The notes under the pieces: generated by a model | Databases searched by the model: none | What the model saw: only the letters and a program-made list of their open reading frames with translations | What the model was told of the DNA's origin: nothing | In this document: piece by piece, positions 24,716 through 32,183 of the stretch | Numbering within the stretch: position 1 is the first letter of the stretch | Layout of the letters: the number at the start of each line of letters is the position of its first letter | Assembly: GCA_022565075.1 (NCBI GenBank) | Contig: JADFKG010000001.1 | Span: 1 to 33,591 of the forward strand | Reading direction: 5' to 3' | Origin: Chloroflexota bacterium | Lineage (GTDB): Bacteria > Chloroflexota > Dehalococcoidia > SM23-28-2 > RBG-16-64-32 | Length of the DNA: 33,591 nucleotides | Translations under genes and position numbers: made by a program

Positions 24716-25057
24716 TTATACGGCCTCGTCTCCGCGTTCACCGGTGCGCACGCGAACCGCGTCGGTCACAGGCATGACGAAGAGCTTGCCGTCGCCGATG
24801 TTCCCGGTCCGTGCGGCGTCGCAGATGATCTTGACCACTGCGTCCACCTTCTGGTCCGAAACGACGACTTCGACCTTGACCTTCGGCAGCATGTCCACCG
24901 TGTAGGTTTCGCCGCCGCGACCCTGGTGGACGATGCCGCGCTGAACGCCGCGCCCGGTCACGTGGACGATGTTCATCCCGTGGAAGCCGGCGTCGGACAG
25001 CGCGTTCTTGACGTCGTCCAGCTTCTCCGGCCGGACTATCGCTTCAATCTTTTGCAT
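24716..25057 (-). CDS. glnB: Nitrogen regulatory protein P-II
   Basis: 113-residue trimeric signalling protein that senses 2-oxoglutarate, ATP and ADP and controls Amt and other nitrogen targets. It begins MQKIEAIVRPEKLDDVKNAL; the T-loop is GRGVQRGIVHQGRGGETYTV, with Tyr52 aligned to the uridylylated tyrosine of E. coli GlnB; the B-loop TGNIGDGKLFV and C-terminal RVRTGERGDEAV are intact. It lies 18 bp after amt with AAGGAG before its ATG. The amt linkage means it would often be named GlnK. Confidence 0.95.
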   Translation of the reverse strand: MQKIEAIVRPEKLDDVKNALSDAGFHGMNIVHVTGRGVQRGIVHQGRGGETYTVDMLPKVKVEVVVSDQKVDAVVKIICDAARTGNIGDGKLFVMPVTDAVRVRTGERGDEAV

Positions 25058-25075
25058 CTCTGACAGCTCCTTCTG

Positions 25076-26428
25076 CTAGGCCTCGCTGCCCGACGTTTGC
25101 GCGGGCGGCGGTGGTGGCGGTGGCGGTGGCGGCGGGGACGCGGGCGCTGCGTACGCCGGCGCGCCGGCGTCTTCCAGAACGTAACCGCGCTCGCCGTGTT
25201 GCGTGACGTCCAGGCCCCGCTGCTCGTCTTCCTCAGATACACGAATGCCGAGCGTCAGGTCAAGTGTCTTGAGGATGATCATGGTGACGACGAAGGAGTA
25301 AACTGCGACGACGGCGATGGCGGCGACCTGATCCGCCATCAGACCAGCCTCGCCGCGGAAGAGGCCGTCTACGCCGCCGACTGTGGCACTGGCGAAGAGG
25401 CCGGTTGCGACGCCGCCCCACATGCCGCCCACGCCGTGCACGGCGACGACGTCGAGAGAGTCGTCAAGCCCAACCTTGACGCGTAGCCTGACGGCTCCGT
25501 AGCAGAGGGCTCCGGCTATGGCGCCGATGATGATCGACTCGGCCGGCTCGACGAAGCCCGAAGCCGGCGTGATCGCCACGAGCCCAGCGACAGCACCGGC
25601 GGCAGCGCCGATGGCGCTCGCTTTCCCGGTAAGCGCCCAGCTGACGAAGAGCCAACCCAGCATTGCAGCGGAAGCTGCCGTGCCCGTGACAATGAAGGCG
25701 TTGGCGGCCTGGAAGTTGGCGGCACCGGCGCTGCCGGCGTTGAAGCCAAACCAGCCGAACCAAAGGATGGCCGCACCAAGCACGATGTACGTCACGTTGT
25801 GCGGCTCCATCGCCTCAACGCCATAGCCCTTGCGCCTTCCAAACATGATCGCCGCAGCCAGCGCGGCGGCGCCGGCGTTCACGTGAATCGCCGTCCCACC
25901 CGCGAAGTCGAGCGCGTTGATGTCGCCGAACACGCCGAGGACGTCGATCGCGCTGAAGGCGGACAGGAAGCCGTCGCCGAAGATCCAGTGCGCCACCGGA
26001 GCGTAGACGAGGATGGACCAGGCAGCCATGAAGATGAGGAACGTGCTGAACTTGGCACGCTCCGCGAAAGCGCCTGTGATCAGGGCCGGCGTGATAATGG
26101 CGAACATCAGCTGGAAGACGACGAACGCCTCGTGAGGAATCGCCAAACTGGGATGCGGCTCCATCACTACGCCCTTGAGCCCGATGTAGTCGAGGTTGCC
26201 GATGATGCCGCCTTCGGTGGGGCCGAAGGCAAGCGTGTAACCGATCAGTATCCAGAGCACGCCCACGATCCCCATTACGACAAAGGACTGCATGATCGTG
26301 CCCAGGACGTTCTTGTTGCGGACGAAGCCTCCGTAGAAGAAGGCCAGCCCTGGTGTCATGAACATCACCAGTGCCGACGCAGCGAGCACCCAGGCGGTAT
26401 CGCCGCTATTGATCAGGTCTTCTGGCAT
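25076..26428 (-). CDS. amt: Ammonium transporter with polyproline C-terminal tail
   Basis: Amt/Mep/Rh-family ammonium channel, 450 residues with about eleven transmembrane segments. The conserved pore histidines are His182 (GGTAIHVNAG) and His331 (VVAVHGVGG). The N-terminus MPEDLINSGDTAWVLAASAL shows no cleavable signal peptide. The cytoplasmic C-terminal region ends, after ERGYVLEDAG, in ASP followed by a run of prolines (11 in total), then AQTSGSEA; the run is encoded by mixed CCG/CCA/CCC codons. GGGAGG precedes the ATG. It forms a two-gene operon with P-II and has a set of 11-bp-spaced GTAAC-like repeats upstream, so it is probably controlled by the GlnR-like regulator. Confidence 0.95.
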   Translation of the reverse strand: MPEDLINSGDTAWVLAASALVMFMTPGLAFFYGGFVRNKNVLGTIMQSFVVMGIVGVLWILIGYTLAFGPTEGGIIGNLDYIGLKGVVMEPHPSLAIPHEAFVVFQLMFAIITPALITGAFAERAKFSTFLIFMAAWSILVYAPVAHWIFGDGFLSAFSAIDVLGVFGDINALDFAGGTAIHVNAGAAALAAAIMFGRRKGYGVEAMEPHNVTYIVLGAAILWFGWFGFNAGSAGAANFQAANAFIVTGTAASAAMLGWLFVSWALTGKASAIGAAAGAVAGLVAITPASGFVEPAESIIIGAIAGALCYGAVRLRVKVGLDDSLDVVAVHGVGGMWGGVATGLFASATVGGVDGLFRGEAGLMADQVAAIAVVAVYSFVVTMIILKTLDLTLGIRVSEEDEQRGLDVTQHGERGYVLEDAGAPAYAAPASPPPPPPPPPPPAQTSGSEA

Positions 26429-26490
26429 GATTTATCGCCTCCCTATTGGAATACTTGCCGCTCAAGGTAGCACTGGCCTGGCGCCGCGAC

Positions 26491-26528
26491 ATTACGAACG
26501 TGTTACGCACCCATGAACGCGATGTTAC
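26491..26528 (-). promoter_or_regulatory. GlnR-like operator upstream of amt: four 11-bp-spaced repeats
   Basis: Minus strand: GTAAC (26524-26528), TTCAT (26513-26517), GTAAC (26502-26506), GTAAT (26491-26495), all separated by exactly 6 bp. This is the two-site a-b-a-b layout described for GlnR. The proximal repeat is 62 bp before the amt start codon. TACCTT (26464-26469) is a possible -10. Confidence 0.6.
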
Positions 26529-26689
26529 GGCCCGAAGTCGATGACGACCCCCGAAACCGTCACCGCAAGTTGGAATGAGCGCATCTGACAGCGCCAGGCG
26601 CTATCCGTGTGAGAAGGCCGCGCTCGCGGAATCCAACGTCTCGCTGGTTCCGCCCTCATTCCGCTACTGTCGAAGCGAAAGAGTGACGC

Positions 26690-27352
26690 CTAGGCCGGGC
26701 CGCGGAAGCGGTAGCCCACGTTGCGCACGGTCTCGATGAACGTCGTGTGGCGGTCCTCGATCTTGGAGCGGAGGCGGCGGATGTGCACGTCGACAGTCCT
26801 GGCGCCGCCGTAGAAGTCGTAGCCCCAGACGTTGTTCAGGAGTGCCTCGCGGCTGAAGACACGGTGGCGGTTGACGGCGAGGAAGCGGAGCAGCTCGTAC
26901 TCCTTGAACGTCAGCTCCACCGGCCGGCCGGCGATGTGCACCGTGTAGTTCGCCAGGTCCATCACCAGCTCGCCGTACTTGAGGACGTTGCTGGAGTCGT
27001 GCCGCTGCAGCCGCCAGAGCACGCGGCGCACACGCGCCGTTAGCTCGTCAGAAGACGCTCCCTCGAGCAAGAATTCGTCGGCGTCACGGAGCGGTTCGAA
27101 CGCTGCGACGTGCTCCGGCCCCACGATCAGCACGAGGCCTGCGCCGTCCTCCGCCTCTGCCCTTTCCATCAGCTGCCGCGCCTGCACGTCCTCGGTCAGC
27201 GAAGGCAGGTGGAGCACGACGGCGTCGACGTTCTCCGGCAGCGGTTCGCTCTCGCCCGGCAGGCGCTGTGATATGGACAGGGCCTGGCCCTCGAGGGCGG
27301 CCGCGTAGCCGGCCAAGGCTGTCTCATCACCGAACAGCAGTACGTGAGGCAT
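26690..27352 (-). CDS. GlnR-like OmpR-family transcriptional regulator, atypical receiver
   Basis: 220 residues: an N-terminal receiver-like domain (1-115) and a C-terminal winged helix (about 124-218). The DNA-binding part, GELVMDLANYTVHIAGRPVE, LTFKEYELLRFLA, NNVWGYDFYGG, ARTVDVHIRRLRSK and TVRNVGYRF, is strikingly similar to actinobacterial GlnR. In the receiver, the strand that normally ends in the phosphoacceptor aspartate reads DAVVLHLPS, with His48 at that place, so phosphorylation is unlikely; GlnR proteins are also orphan, non-classical regulators. No histidine kinase is adjacent. It lies 261 bp upstream of amt on the same strand, next to nitrogen genes with matching operators. Regulation of those genes is inferred. 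Confidence 0.85.
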   Translation of the reverse strand: MPHVLLFGDETALAGYAAALEGQALSISQRLPGESEPLPENVDAVVLHLPSLTEDVQARQLMERAEAEDGAGLVLIVGPEHVAAFEPLRDADEFLLEGASSDELTARVRRVLWRLQRHDSSNVLKYGELVMDLANYTVHIAGRPVELTFKEYELLRFLAVNRHRVFSREALLNNVWGYDFYGGARTVDVHIRRLRSKIEDRHTTFIETVRNVGYRFRGPA

Positions 27353-27365
27353 AGGAATGTCGCCA

Positions 27366-27395
27366 ATGTTAGCGGCAGCAACGAGATAACGGCAA
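27366..27395 (-). promoter_or_regulatory. Candidate promoter of the GlnR-like regulator
   Basis: Minus strand: TTGCCG (27390-27395), 18 bp, TAACAT (27366-27371), placed 13 bp before the ATG. Transcription would start only a few bases before the start codon, and no Shine-Dalgarno is seen. Confidence 0.4.
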
Positions 27396-27447
27396 GCTTC
27401 CCAACGTGCGCCATCTGCCAGAGACGGAGTCTCTCGCCAGCCTGCAT

Positions 27448-27453
27448 TACAAT
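27448..27453 (+). promoter_or_regulatory. -10 element for lipA, leaderless layout
   Basis: TACAAT ends 6 bp before the GTG at 27460, so the transcript would start at or next to the start codon. No good -35 at 17 bp and no Shine-Dalgarno are seen. Confidence 0.45.
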
Positions 27454-27459
27454 GGCCCC

Positions 27460-28422
27460 GTGGACGGAGCCCGCGACGACACGGCAGTGGACTGGCTGGC
27501 GGAGGGACGAAAGCCGCCGTGGCTCAAGGTCCGCTTCCCCGGCGGCGAGGACTACGTGCGGCTGAAGAAGCTGATGCGCCGCGGCGGCCTGCATACCGTC
27601 TGCGAGGAGGCGCACTGTCCAAACATCGGTGAGTGCTGGGACGCCGGCACGGCCACGTTCATGATCCTGGGCGACACCTGCACGCGCGCCTGCGGCTTCT
27701 GTGCAGTCAAGTCGGGCCGGCCGGGAGCGCTCGACAACCTGGAGCCGATGCGCGTCGCCAACGCTGTGCGAGAGATGGGCATCGGCCACGCCGTCGTCAC
27801 GTCCGTCAACCGCGACGATCAGCCGGACGGCGGCGCCGGCATCTTCGCGGAGACGATCCGCTGGATCAGGCGTCTTTCGCCGGAAACGAGCGTTGAGGTG
27901 CTGATCCCGGACTTCCTGGGCGACGACGACGCGCTGGCAACCGTTTGCGCCGCAGAGCCAGAGATCCTCAACCACAACACGGAGAGCGTGCCCCGCCTCT
28001 ACCGGCGCGTGCGGCCAAAGGGACGGTACGAGCGCACGCTGGGCCTGCTGCGGCGAGCGAAGGAGCTGGACCCGGGAACGATCACGAAGTCCGGTGTGAT
28101 GGTCGGGCTTGGCGAGACCAGGGACGAGCTCCTGCAGGTCTTCGCCGATCTCGCCCGCTGCGGCGTCGAGGTCCTGACCGTCGGCCAGTACCTGAGACCG
28201 AGCGCGAAGCACCTGCCGATCGACCGCTACTACGCCCCGTCAGAGTTCGACGAGCTGCGCGAGGCAGCGCTGGCGCTGGGCTTCAGGCACGTGGAGTCCG
28301 GTCCGCTGGTGCGCTCCTCTTACCACGCGGAGCGCCACGTAGACGGGGTGCGCCATCCGGTCCCGCCAGGCGGGCGCGGCGAGACGAACGTCTCGGTCGA
28401 CTTGCCCGGGGCCGAGTTCTAA
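27460..28422 (+). CDS. lipA: Lipoyl synthase
   Basis: Radical-SAM enzyme that inserts two sulfurs into octanoyl groups on proteins such as GcvH. The auxiliary cluster motif CX4CX5C appears as CEEAHCPNIGEC and the radical-SAM CX3CX2C as CTRACGFC; the C-terminal RSSYHAE supplies the conserved serine ligand of the auxiliary cluster. From GTG 27460 it has 320 residues, a normal length. An upstream GTG at 27406 keeps the frame but would place the start before the TACAAT box. It is divergent from the regulator. Its product is needed by the glycine cleavage system encoded in the same window; no lipB is present here. Confidence 0.95.
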   Translation: MDGARDDTAVDWLAEGRKPPWLKVRFPGGEDYVRLKKLMRRGGLHTVCEEAHCPNIGECWDAGTATFMILGDTCTRACGFCAVKSGRPGALDNLEPMRVANAVREMGIGHAVVTSVNRDDQPDGGAGIFAETIRWIRRLSPETSVEVLIPDFLGDDDALATVCAAEPEILNHNTESVPRLYRRVRPKGRYERTLGLLRRAKELDPGTITKSGVMVGLGETRDELLQVFADLARCGVEVLTVGQYLRPSAKHLPIDRYYAPSEFDELREAALALGFRHVESGPLVRSSYHAERHVDGVRHPVPPGGRGETNVSVDLPGAEF

Positions 28423-28491
28423 CCTCTGTGCTACGATTGCGCCGTCGCACCCCTCCCACGTACCACGTATAGCATGACCGCGGGTGTCTGA

Positions 28492-30186
28492 ATGGAAGAT
28501 CTAGGCCTCGTAGGTAGCCTGGCTGCTGTCGTGGGCGCCGCCCTCGTTGGGGGCGGAATCGCTCGCCTGCTGAAGCTGCCGACTGTGCTTGGCTACCTTG
28601 CTGCCGGTGTCGTCATCGGCCCGAACACGCCGGGCCCCAGCGCGGACGTAGCAAACGTCCAAACGGTCGCCGATCTCGGCGTGGCGCTGCTCATGTTCAC
28701 GCTCGGCGTGCGCTTCTCGCTGCGGGGGCTTGTTGAGGCGCGCGGCATCGCCTTCCTCGGCGGAGTAGTGGGCACGGTGGTCATCCTCGGCGCGGGGACG
28801 CTGGCGGGGCTGGCGCTGGGACTGAGCACGAGCGAGGCGATCATCGCCGGTATGATCGTCTCGATCTCCAGCACGATGGTCGCCTTCCGCCTGCTTGAGG
28901 ACCGAGGACTGATCTCCGGTCCCACCGGGCGCATCGCCATCGCCGTGGTGCTCGTGCAGGACCTTATCGTCGTCGCCTTCATCGTCGCTGTTCCGGTAAT
29001 CGGTGGCGAGGGTGAGAACCTGGCCAAGGAGATCCTGGTCGCGACCGTTACGGTGACCGCGGTCATCGCCGGGGTGTGGATCGTCGGCAGCTTCGCTGTC
29101 CCGCGAGTGCTCTCGCTCGTCGCCCGGCCACGTTCGCGTGAGCTCTTCTTGCTCACTGTGGTCGTGCTCGCGCTGGGAACGGCGTCGTTGTCGTTCGAGG
29201 CCGGGCTGTCGCTGGCGTTCGGAGCGTTCCTGGCGGGTCTCGTCGTCTCAGAGTCTGACTACGCCCAGCGCACGATCGCAGAGATCTTCCCGCTGCGGGA
29301 AGTGTTCGCGGTCGTCTTTTTCGTGTCGATCGGCATGCTGGTTGATCCGGGCAGCCTGGTGGATGACCCGGAAATCGTCCTGGTGGTTGCCGCTGTCGCA
29401 GTGCTGAGCAAGATCGTCACGGTGTCCGTGGCTTCGGCGTTCCTGGGGTTCCCGCCGCGTGCGATCGTCGCGGCGGCGCTGGCGCTGGCGAACATGGGTG
29501 AGTTTTCGTTCGTTCTGGCGACTGAAGCTGCACGCGAGAATGTCATTAGCCCTGACCTGCACGAGGCGCTGTTGACCAGCGTTCTTATCAGCATCGCCGT
29601 GAGTCCACTGCTCTTCGCCGCCCATGAGCACATCTTCAGTGCGATCCAGCGTTTGCCGGTGCTGGGCAGGATGACCACTGCGCAGATGGAGGTTCACGTG
29701 CCGGAGGACGTGCGTCTGGCCAACCACGCAGTGATCGTCGGCTACAAAGAGGCGGGCCAGGAGGTGGCGCACATGTTGCGCGCGCGTGACTTTCGCTACA
29801 TCGTCATCGACGAGGACCCCGGCGCTCTGCGCGCGCTGGCAGCGGAGGACGTGCCGTACATCGTCGGCAACGCGGCGCTGCCCGTGGTGCTGGAACAGGC
29901 GGCGCTGGACAGAGCGCGCGTGCTGGTCGTGACGACGGGCGATCCTGGCATGGTGGAGGGGATCGTTATCACATCGCGCGATCTCAACCCGCGTATTGAC
30001 ATCGTCGCGCACGGTGCGTTCGAGGAGGGGCGACACCGCCTGCGCGAGCTCGGGGTGTCGCAGATAGTTCACGCGGAGTTCGAGCTGGGAATACAGTTCG
30101 TGCGGCACACGCTGCACCGCTTCGGGCTATCGAACGCGGAGATCCAGGCGATCGTCAGCCGCCGCCGGCGCGACGTCCTGCGCTAG
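28492..30186 (+). CDS. Kef-type monovalent cation/proton antiporter with RCK (TrkA-N) domain
   Basis: 564 residues: a CPA2-family membrane domain (about 1-390, roughly 12 hydrophobic segments) with LPTVLGYLAAGVVIGPNTPG, ADLGVALLMFTLGVRFS and VVLVQDLIVVAFIV, then a cytosolic TrkA-N domain from about residue 410 (HAVIVGYKEAGQEVAHMLRA). The usual GxGxxG nucleotide motif reads GYKEAG, so NAD binding may be altered; the acidic IDEDPGALRAL follows. It probably exchanges K+ or Na+ for protons. Its stop codon overlaps that of the convergent cyclophilin gene through a CTAG. Confidence 0.9.
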   Translation: MEDLGLVGSLAAVVGAALVGGGIARLLKLPTVLGYLAAGVVIGPNTPGPSADVANVQTVADLGVALLMFTLGVRFSLRGLVEARGIAFLGGVVGTVVILGAGTLAGLALGLSTSEAIIAGMIVSISSTMVAFRLLEDRGLISGPTGRIAIAVVLVQDLIVVAFIVAVPVIGGEGENLAKEILVATVTVTAVIAGVWIVGSFAVPRVLSLVARPRSRELFLLTVVVLALGTASLSFEAGLSLAFGAFLAGLVVSESDYAQRTIAEIFPLREVFAVVFFVSIGMLVDPGSLVDDPEIVLVVAAVAVLSKIVTVSVASAFLGFPPRAIVAAALALANMGEFSFVLATEAARENVISPDLHEALLTSVLISIAVSPLLFAAHEHIFSAIQRLPVLGRMTTAQMEVHVPEDVRLANHAVIVGYKEAGQEVAHMLRARDFRYIVIDEDPGALRALAAEDVPYIVGNAALPVVLEQAALDRARVLVVTTGDPGMVEGIVITSRDLNPRIDIVAHGAFEEGRHRLRELGVSQIVHAEFELGIQFVRHTLHRFGLSNAEIQAIVSRRRRDVLR

Positions 30187-30884
30187 GCTTCGGTGATTTC
30201 GATGCTGATGATCTTGTCGCCAGGGGCGCTCGGGTTGGTCGACGGATCACGCGCCGTGATGCACTTCACGACGTCTATGCCGTCGGTCACCTGAGCGAAG
30301 ACCGTGTACTGGCCGTTCAGGCTCGACGCCTCGGCGAGCGTAACGAACCACTGGCTGCCGGCGCTGTCGGGATCGTTCGTCCGCGCGGCGCCGACCACGC
30401 CTTCCGTGTACGGCACTTCGGTCGTGAATTCGGCCGGGACGGTATAGCCGGGGCCGCCGCTGCCGGTGCCCGTGGGATCGCCCGCCTGCGCCACGAAACC
30501 CGGGATCACACGGTGGAACGTGACGCCGTCATAGTAGCCGTCGCGGGCGAGGAAAACGAACGAGTTCACGTGTTGCGGCGCCAGGTCCGGCCGCAGCGTC
30601 ATCGTGAAATCGCCGCGCTCGGTGCGAATCACGGCCGTGTATGACTTCTCCGGGTCGATCGTCATCTCAGGCAAGCTGTCGTAGGTTTTCACTATGGCCT
30701 CCGGTGCTTCGTCTGTGGGCTCGGGGCAATCGTTGGTCGCCGTCGCCTCCACCGTCGGCGGGGAGGTGGCCGGCGCTGGTGTAGCCGTACCAGAGTTCTC
30801 GGCGTCGCCACCGCAAGCGATCACCAGGACGGCTATCGCCGATGCGCCGAGCAGGATTAGTCCACGTGTCCAGGGCATACTCAT
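30183..30884 (-). CDS. Cyclophilin-type peptidyl-prolyl isomerase, lipoprotein
   Basis: About 233 residues. N-terminus: short basic region, hydrophobic stretch and lipobox VIAC (Cys24), so it is probably lipid-anchored outside the membrane. Then a Thr/Pro/Ala-rich spacer (about 27-60) and a cyclophilin domain with DGVTFHRVIPGFVAQAGDPT, GTGSGGPGYTVPAEF, GSQWFVTL and YTVFAQVTDGIDVV. The catalytic Arg-Phe region FHRVIPGF is intact. The frame runs upstream to 31241, but ATG 30884 or, more likely, the second ATG at 30878 is used, as the promoter lies only 3 bp before the first. It is divergent from murI. Confidence 0.92.
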   Translation of the reverse strand: MSMPWTRGLILLGASAIAVLVIACGGDAENSGTATPAPATSPPTVEATATNDCPEPTDEAPEAIVKTYDSLPEMTIDPEKSYTAVIRTERGDFTMTLRPDLAPQHVNSFVFLARDGYYDGVTFHRVIPGFVAQAGDPTGTGSGGPGYTVPAEFTTEVPYTEGVVGAARTNDPDSAGSQWFVTLAEASSLNGQYTVFAQVTDGIDVVKCITARDPSTNPSAPGDKIISIEITEA

Positions 30885-30887
30885 GCG

Positions 30888-30916
30888 ATTATCCCGTTCA
30901 CATCTACTACGGTCAA
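30888..30916 (-). promoter_or_regulatory. Promoter of the cyclophilin gene
   Basis: Minus strand: TTGACC (30911-30916), 17 bp, GATAAT (30888-30893). The expected start near 30881 falls between the two candidate ATGs, so a leaderless or nearly leaderless message starting at ATG 30878 is likely. Confidence 0.65.
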
Positions 30917-30992
30917 AATGCGTAACGGTATCCCATTCCAGCCCCACGGCGTTTATCCTATTGCTGAGCGACAACGAGTAACGGAGAAAACG

Positions 30993-31787
30993 ATGGACAA
31001 CAGGCCGATAGGATTGTTCGACTCGGGCGTCGGCGGGCTCTCGATCTGGCGGACGATCCGCAAGCTGCTGCCGGATGAGAGCCTGGACTTCCTGGCCGAC
31101 AGCGGTCACGTCCCCTACGGCGAGAAGTCGACCGCGGAGCTGTGCGACCTTGCCTCTCGCATCACGCGCTTCCTCCTGGACGGCGACGCCAAGCTCGTCG
31201 TCGTCGCCTGCAACACCGCCACCGTCCACGCCCTCGCTCACCTGCGCGAGACGTTTCCGCAGACGCCGTTCGTCGGCGTCGTGCCGGTCGTGAAGACGCT
31301 CTCCAGCCGGACGCGCACCGGGACGATCGCCGTGCTCTCCACACCCGCGACGTCGTCGAGCGAATATCTAGCCGGCCTGATCCGTGAGTTCGCGCCCGAC
31401 AAAGAGGTCGTGAACGTCGGCTGCGACGGCCTGGAGAACATGGTCGAAGCGGGCGAGGTACGCACCCGCGCCACGACGGCGCTCCTGGAGCGGCACCTGG
31501 CGCCGGTAAAGGCGAGCCGCGCCGATGTCGTCGGCCTTGGCTGCACACACTTCCCGTTCCTGCGACACCGCATCAAGAACATGCTCGGCCCGGGCGTGCG
31601 CGTGTACGACCCATCACGGCCCGTCGCGCGCCGGGTGCGCCAGCTCCTTGAGGAGCGTGACGAGCTCGCCAGCAACGCGGCCCCGCGCTTTCGCTTCTAC
31701 ACCACCGGCGACGCCGACCTCGTGCAGATGGTTGCGCGCAAACTGTTGCGGACGACGGCGCCGCGAGTCAAGCACGTCGAGATCTAG
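30993..31787 (+). CDS. murI: Glutamate racemase
   Basis: Cofactor-independent racemase making D-glutamate for peptidoglycan; 264 residues, normal. The N-terminal GLFDSGVGGLS has the conserved Asp10-Ser11; the two catalytic cysteines are Cys73 (ACNTATVHA) and Cys184 (GLGCTHFPFL) with His186 beside it. ATG 30993 is preceded by GGAG; the longer open frame to 30918 has no ribosome-binding site. Its presence argues for a peptidoglycan wall, and so against the wall-less dehalogenating Dehalococcoides. Confidence 0.95.
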   Translation: MDNRPIGLFDSGVGGLSIWRTIRKLLPDESLDFLADSGHVPYGEKSTAELCDLASRITRFLLDGDAKLVVVACNTATVHALAHLRETFPQTPFVGVVPVVKTLSSRTRTGTIAVLSTPATSSSEYLAGLIREFAPDKEVVNVGCDGLENMVEAGEVRTRATTALLERHLAPVKASRADVVGLGCTHFPFLRHRIKNMLGPGVRVYDPSRPVARRVRQLLEERDELASNAAPRFRFYTTGDADLVQMVARKLLRTTAPRVKHVEI

Positions 31788-31844
31788 GCGCGCGCCGCTC
31801 GTTGCCGCTCTAGCTTTGCAGCCGGCTCGAAAGAGGACGGCCAG

Positions 31845-32095
31845 ATGACAGTCAGAGCCTACGTCCTGATCGAGTGCGATGCCACCGGAGCGAGGGCCGT
31901 GAGCGACGGGCTGAGGCACCTGGCGGTCGATCATGCCGAGTTCTTATCAGCGGACGCGTGTCTGGCCCATTCGATCTGATCGCTTTGCTGGAATCCCCTG
32001 ATCGGGACGGTCTCGGACGTGCGGTCACACAGGGAATCCAGCAGATCTCGGGAGTTCGGCGCACGGTGACCTGCGTGGTAATGGAGCTTGCTTAG
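31845..32095 (+). pseudogene. Stand-alone Lrp/AsnC ligand-binding (RAM) domain protein, frameshifted
   Basis: The first frame reads MTVRAYVLIECDATGARAVSDGL and stops at TGA 31977. The family's second half, SGRVSGPFDLIALLE and then GVRRTVTCVVMELA, continues in another frame to TAG 32095. Adding one G near 31939-31941 (GAGTT to GAGGTT) restores an 83-residue protein with HAEVLISGRVSGPFDLI, matching the stand-alone RAM family, which binds amino acids without a DNA-binding domain. Total length 251 bp fits one missing base. GAGG precedes the ATG. Either a real recent mutation or a sequence error. Confidence 0.75.
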
Positions 32096-32112
32096 GCCCT
32101 CCGTTCGCCCGG

Positions 32113-32141
32113 TTGACAGCCGCCCAGCCCAGGCGTAGAAT
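32113..32141 (+). promoter_or_regulatory. Near-consensus sigma-70 promoter
   Basis: TTGACA (32113-32118), exactly 17 bp, TAGAAT (32136-32141). It is the closest match to consensus seen in the window. It drives the frameshifted gene at 32184, about 35 nt downstream of the expected start. Confidence 0.75.
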
Positions 32142-32183
32142 CGCGCACGCCAGTCGATTAGCCAAAAGGAGGTACTCTCCATA

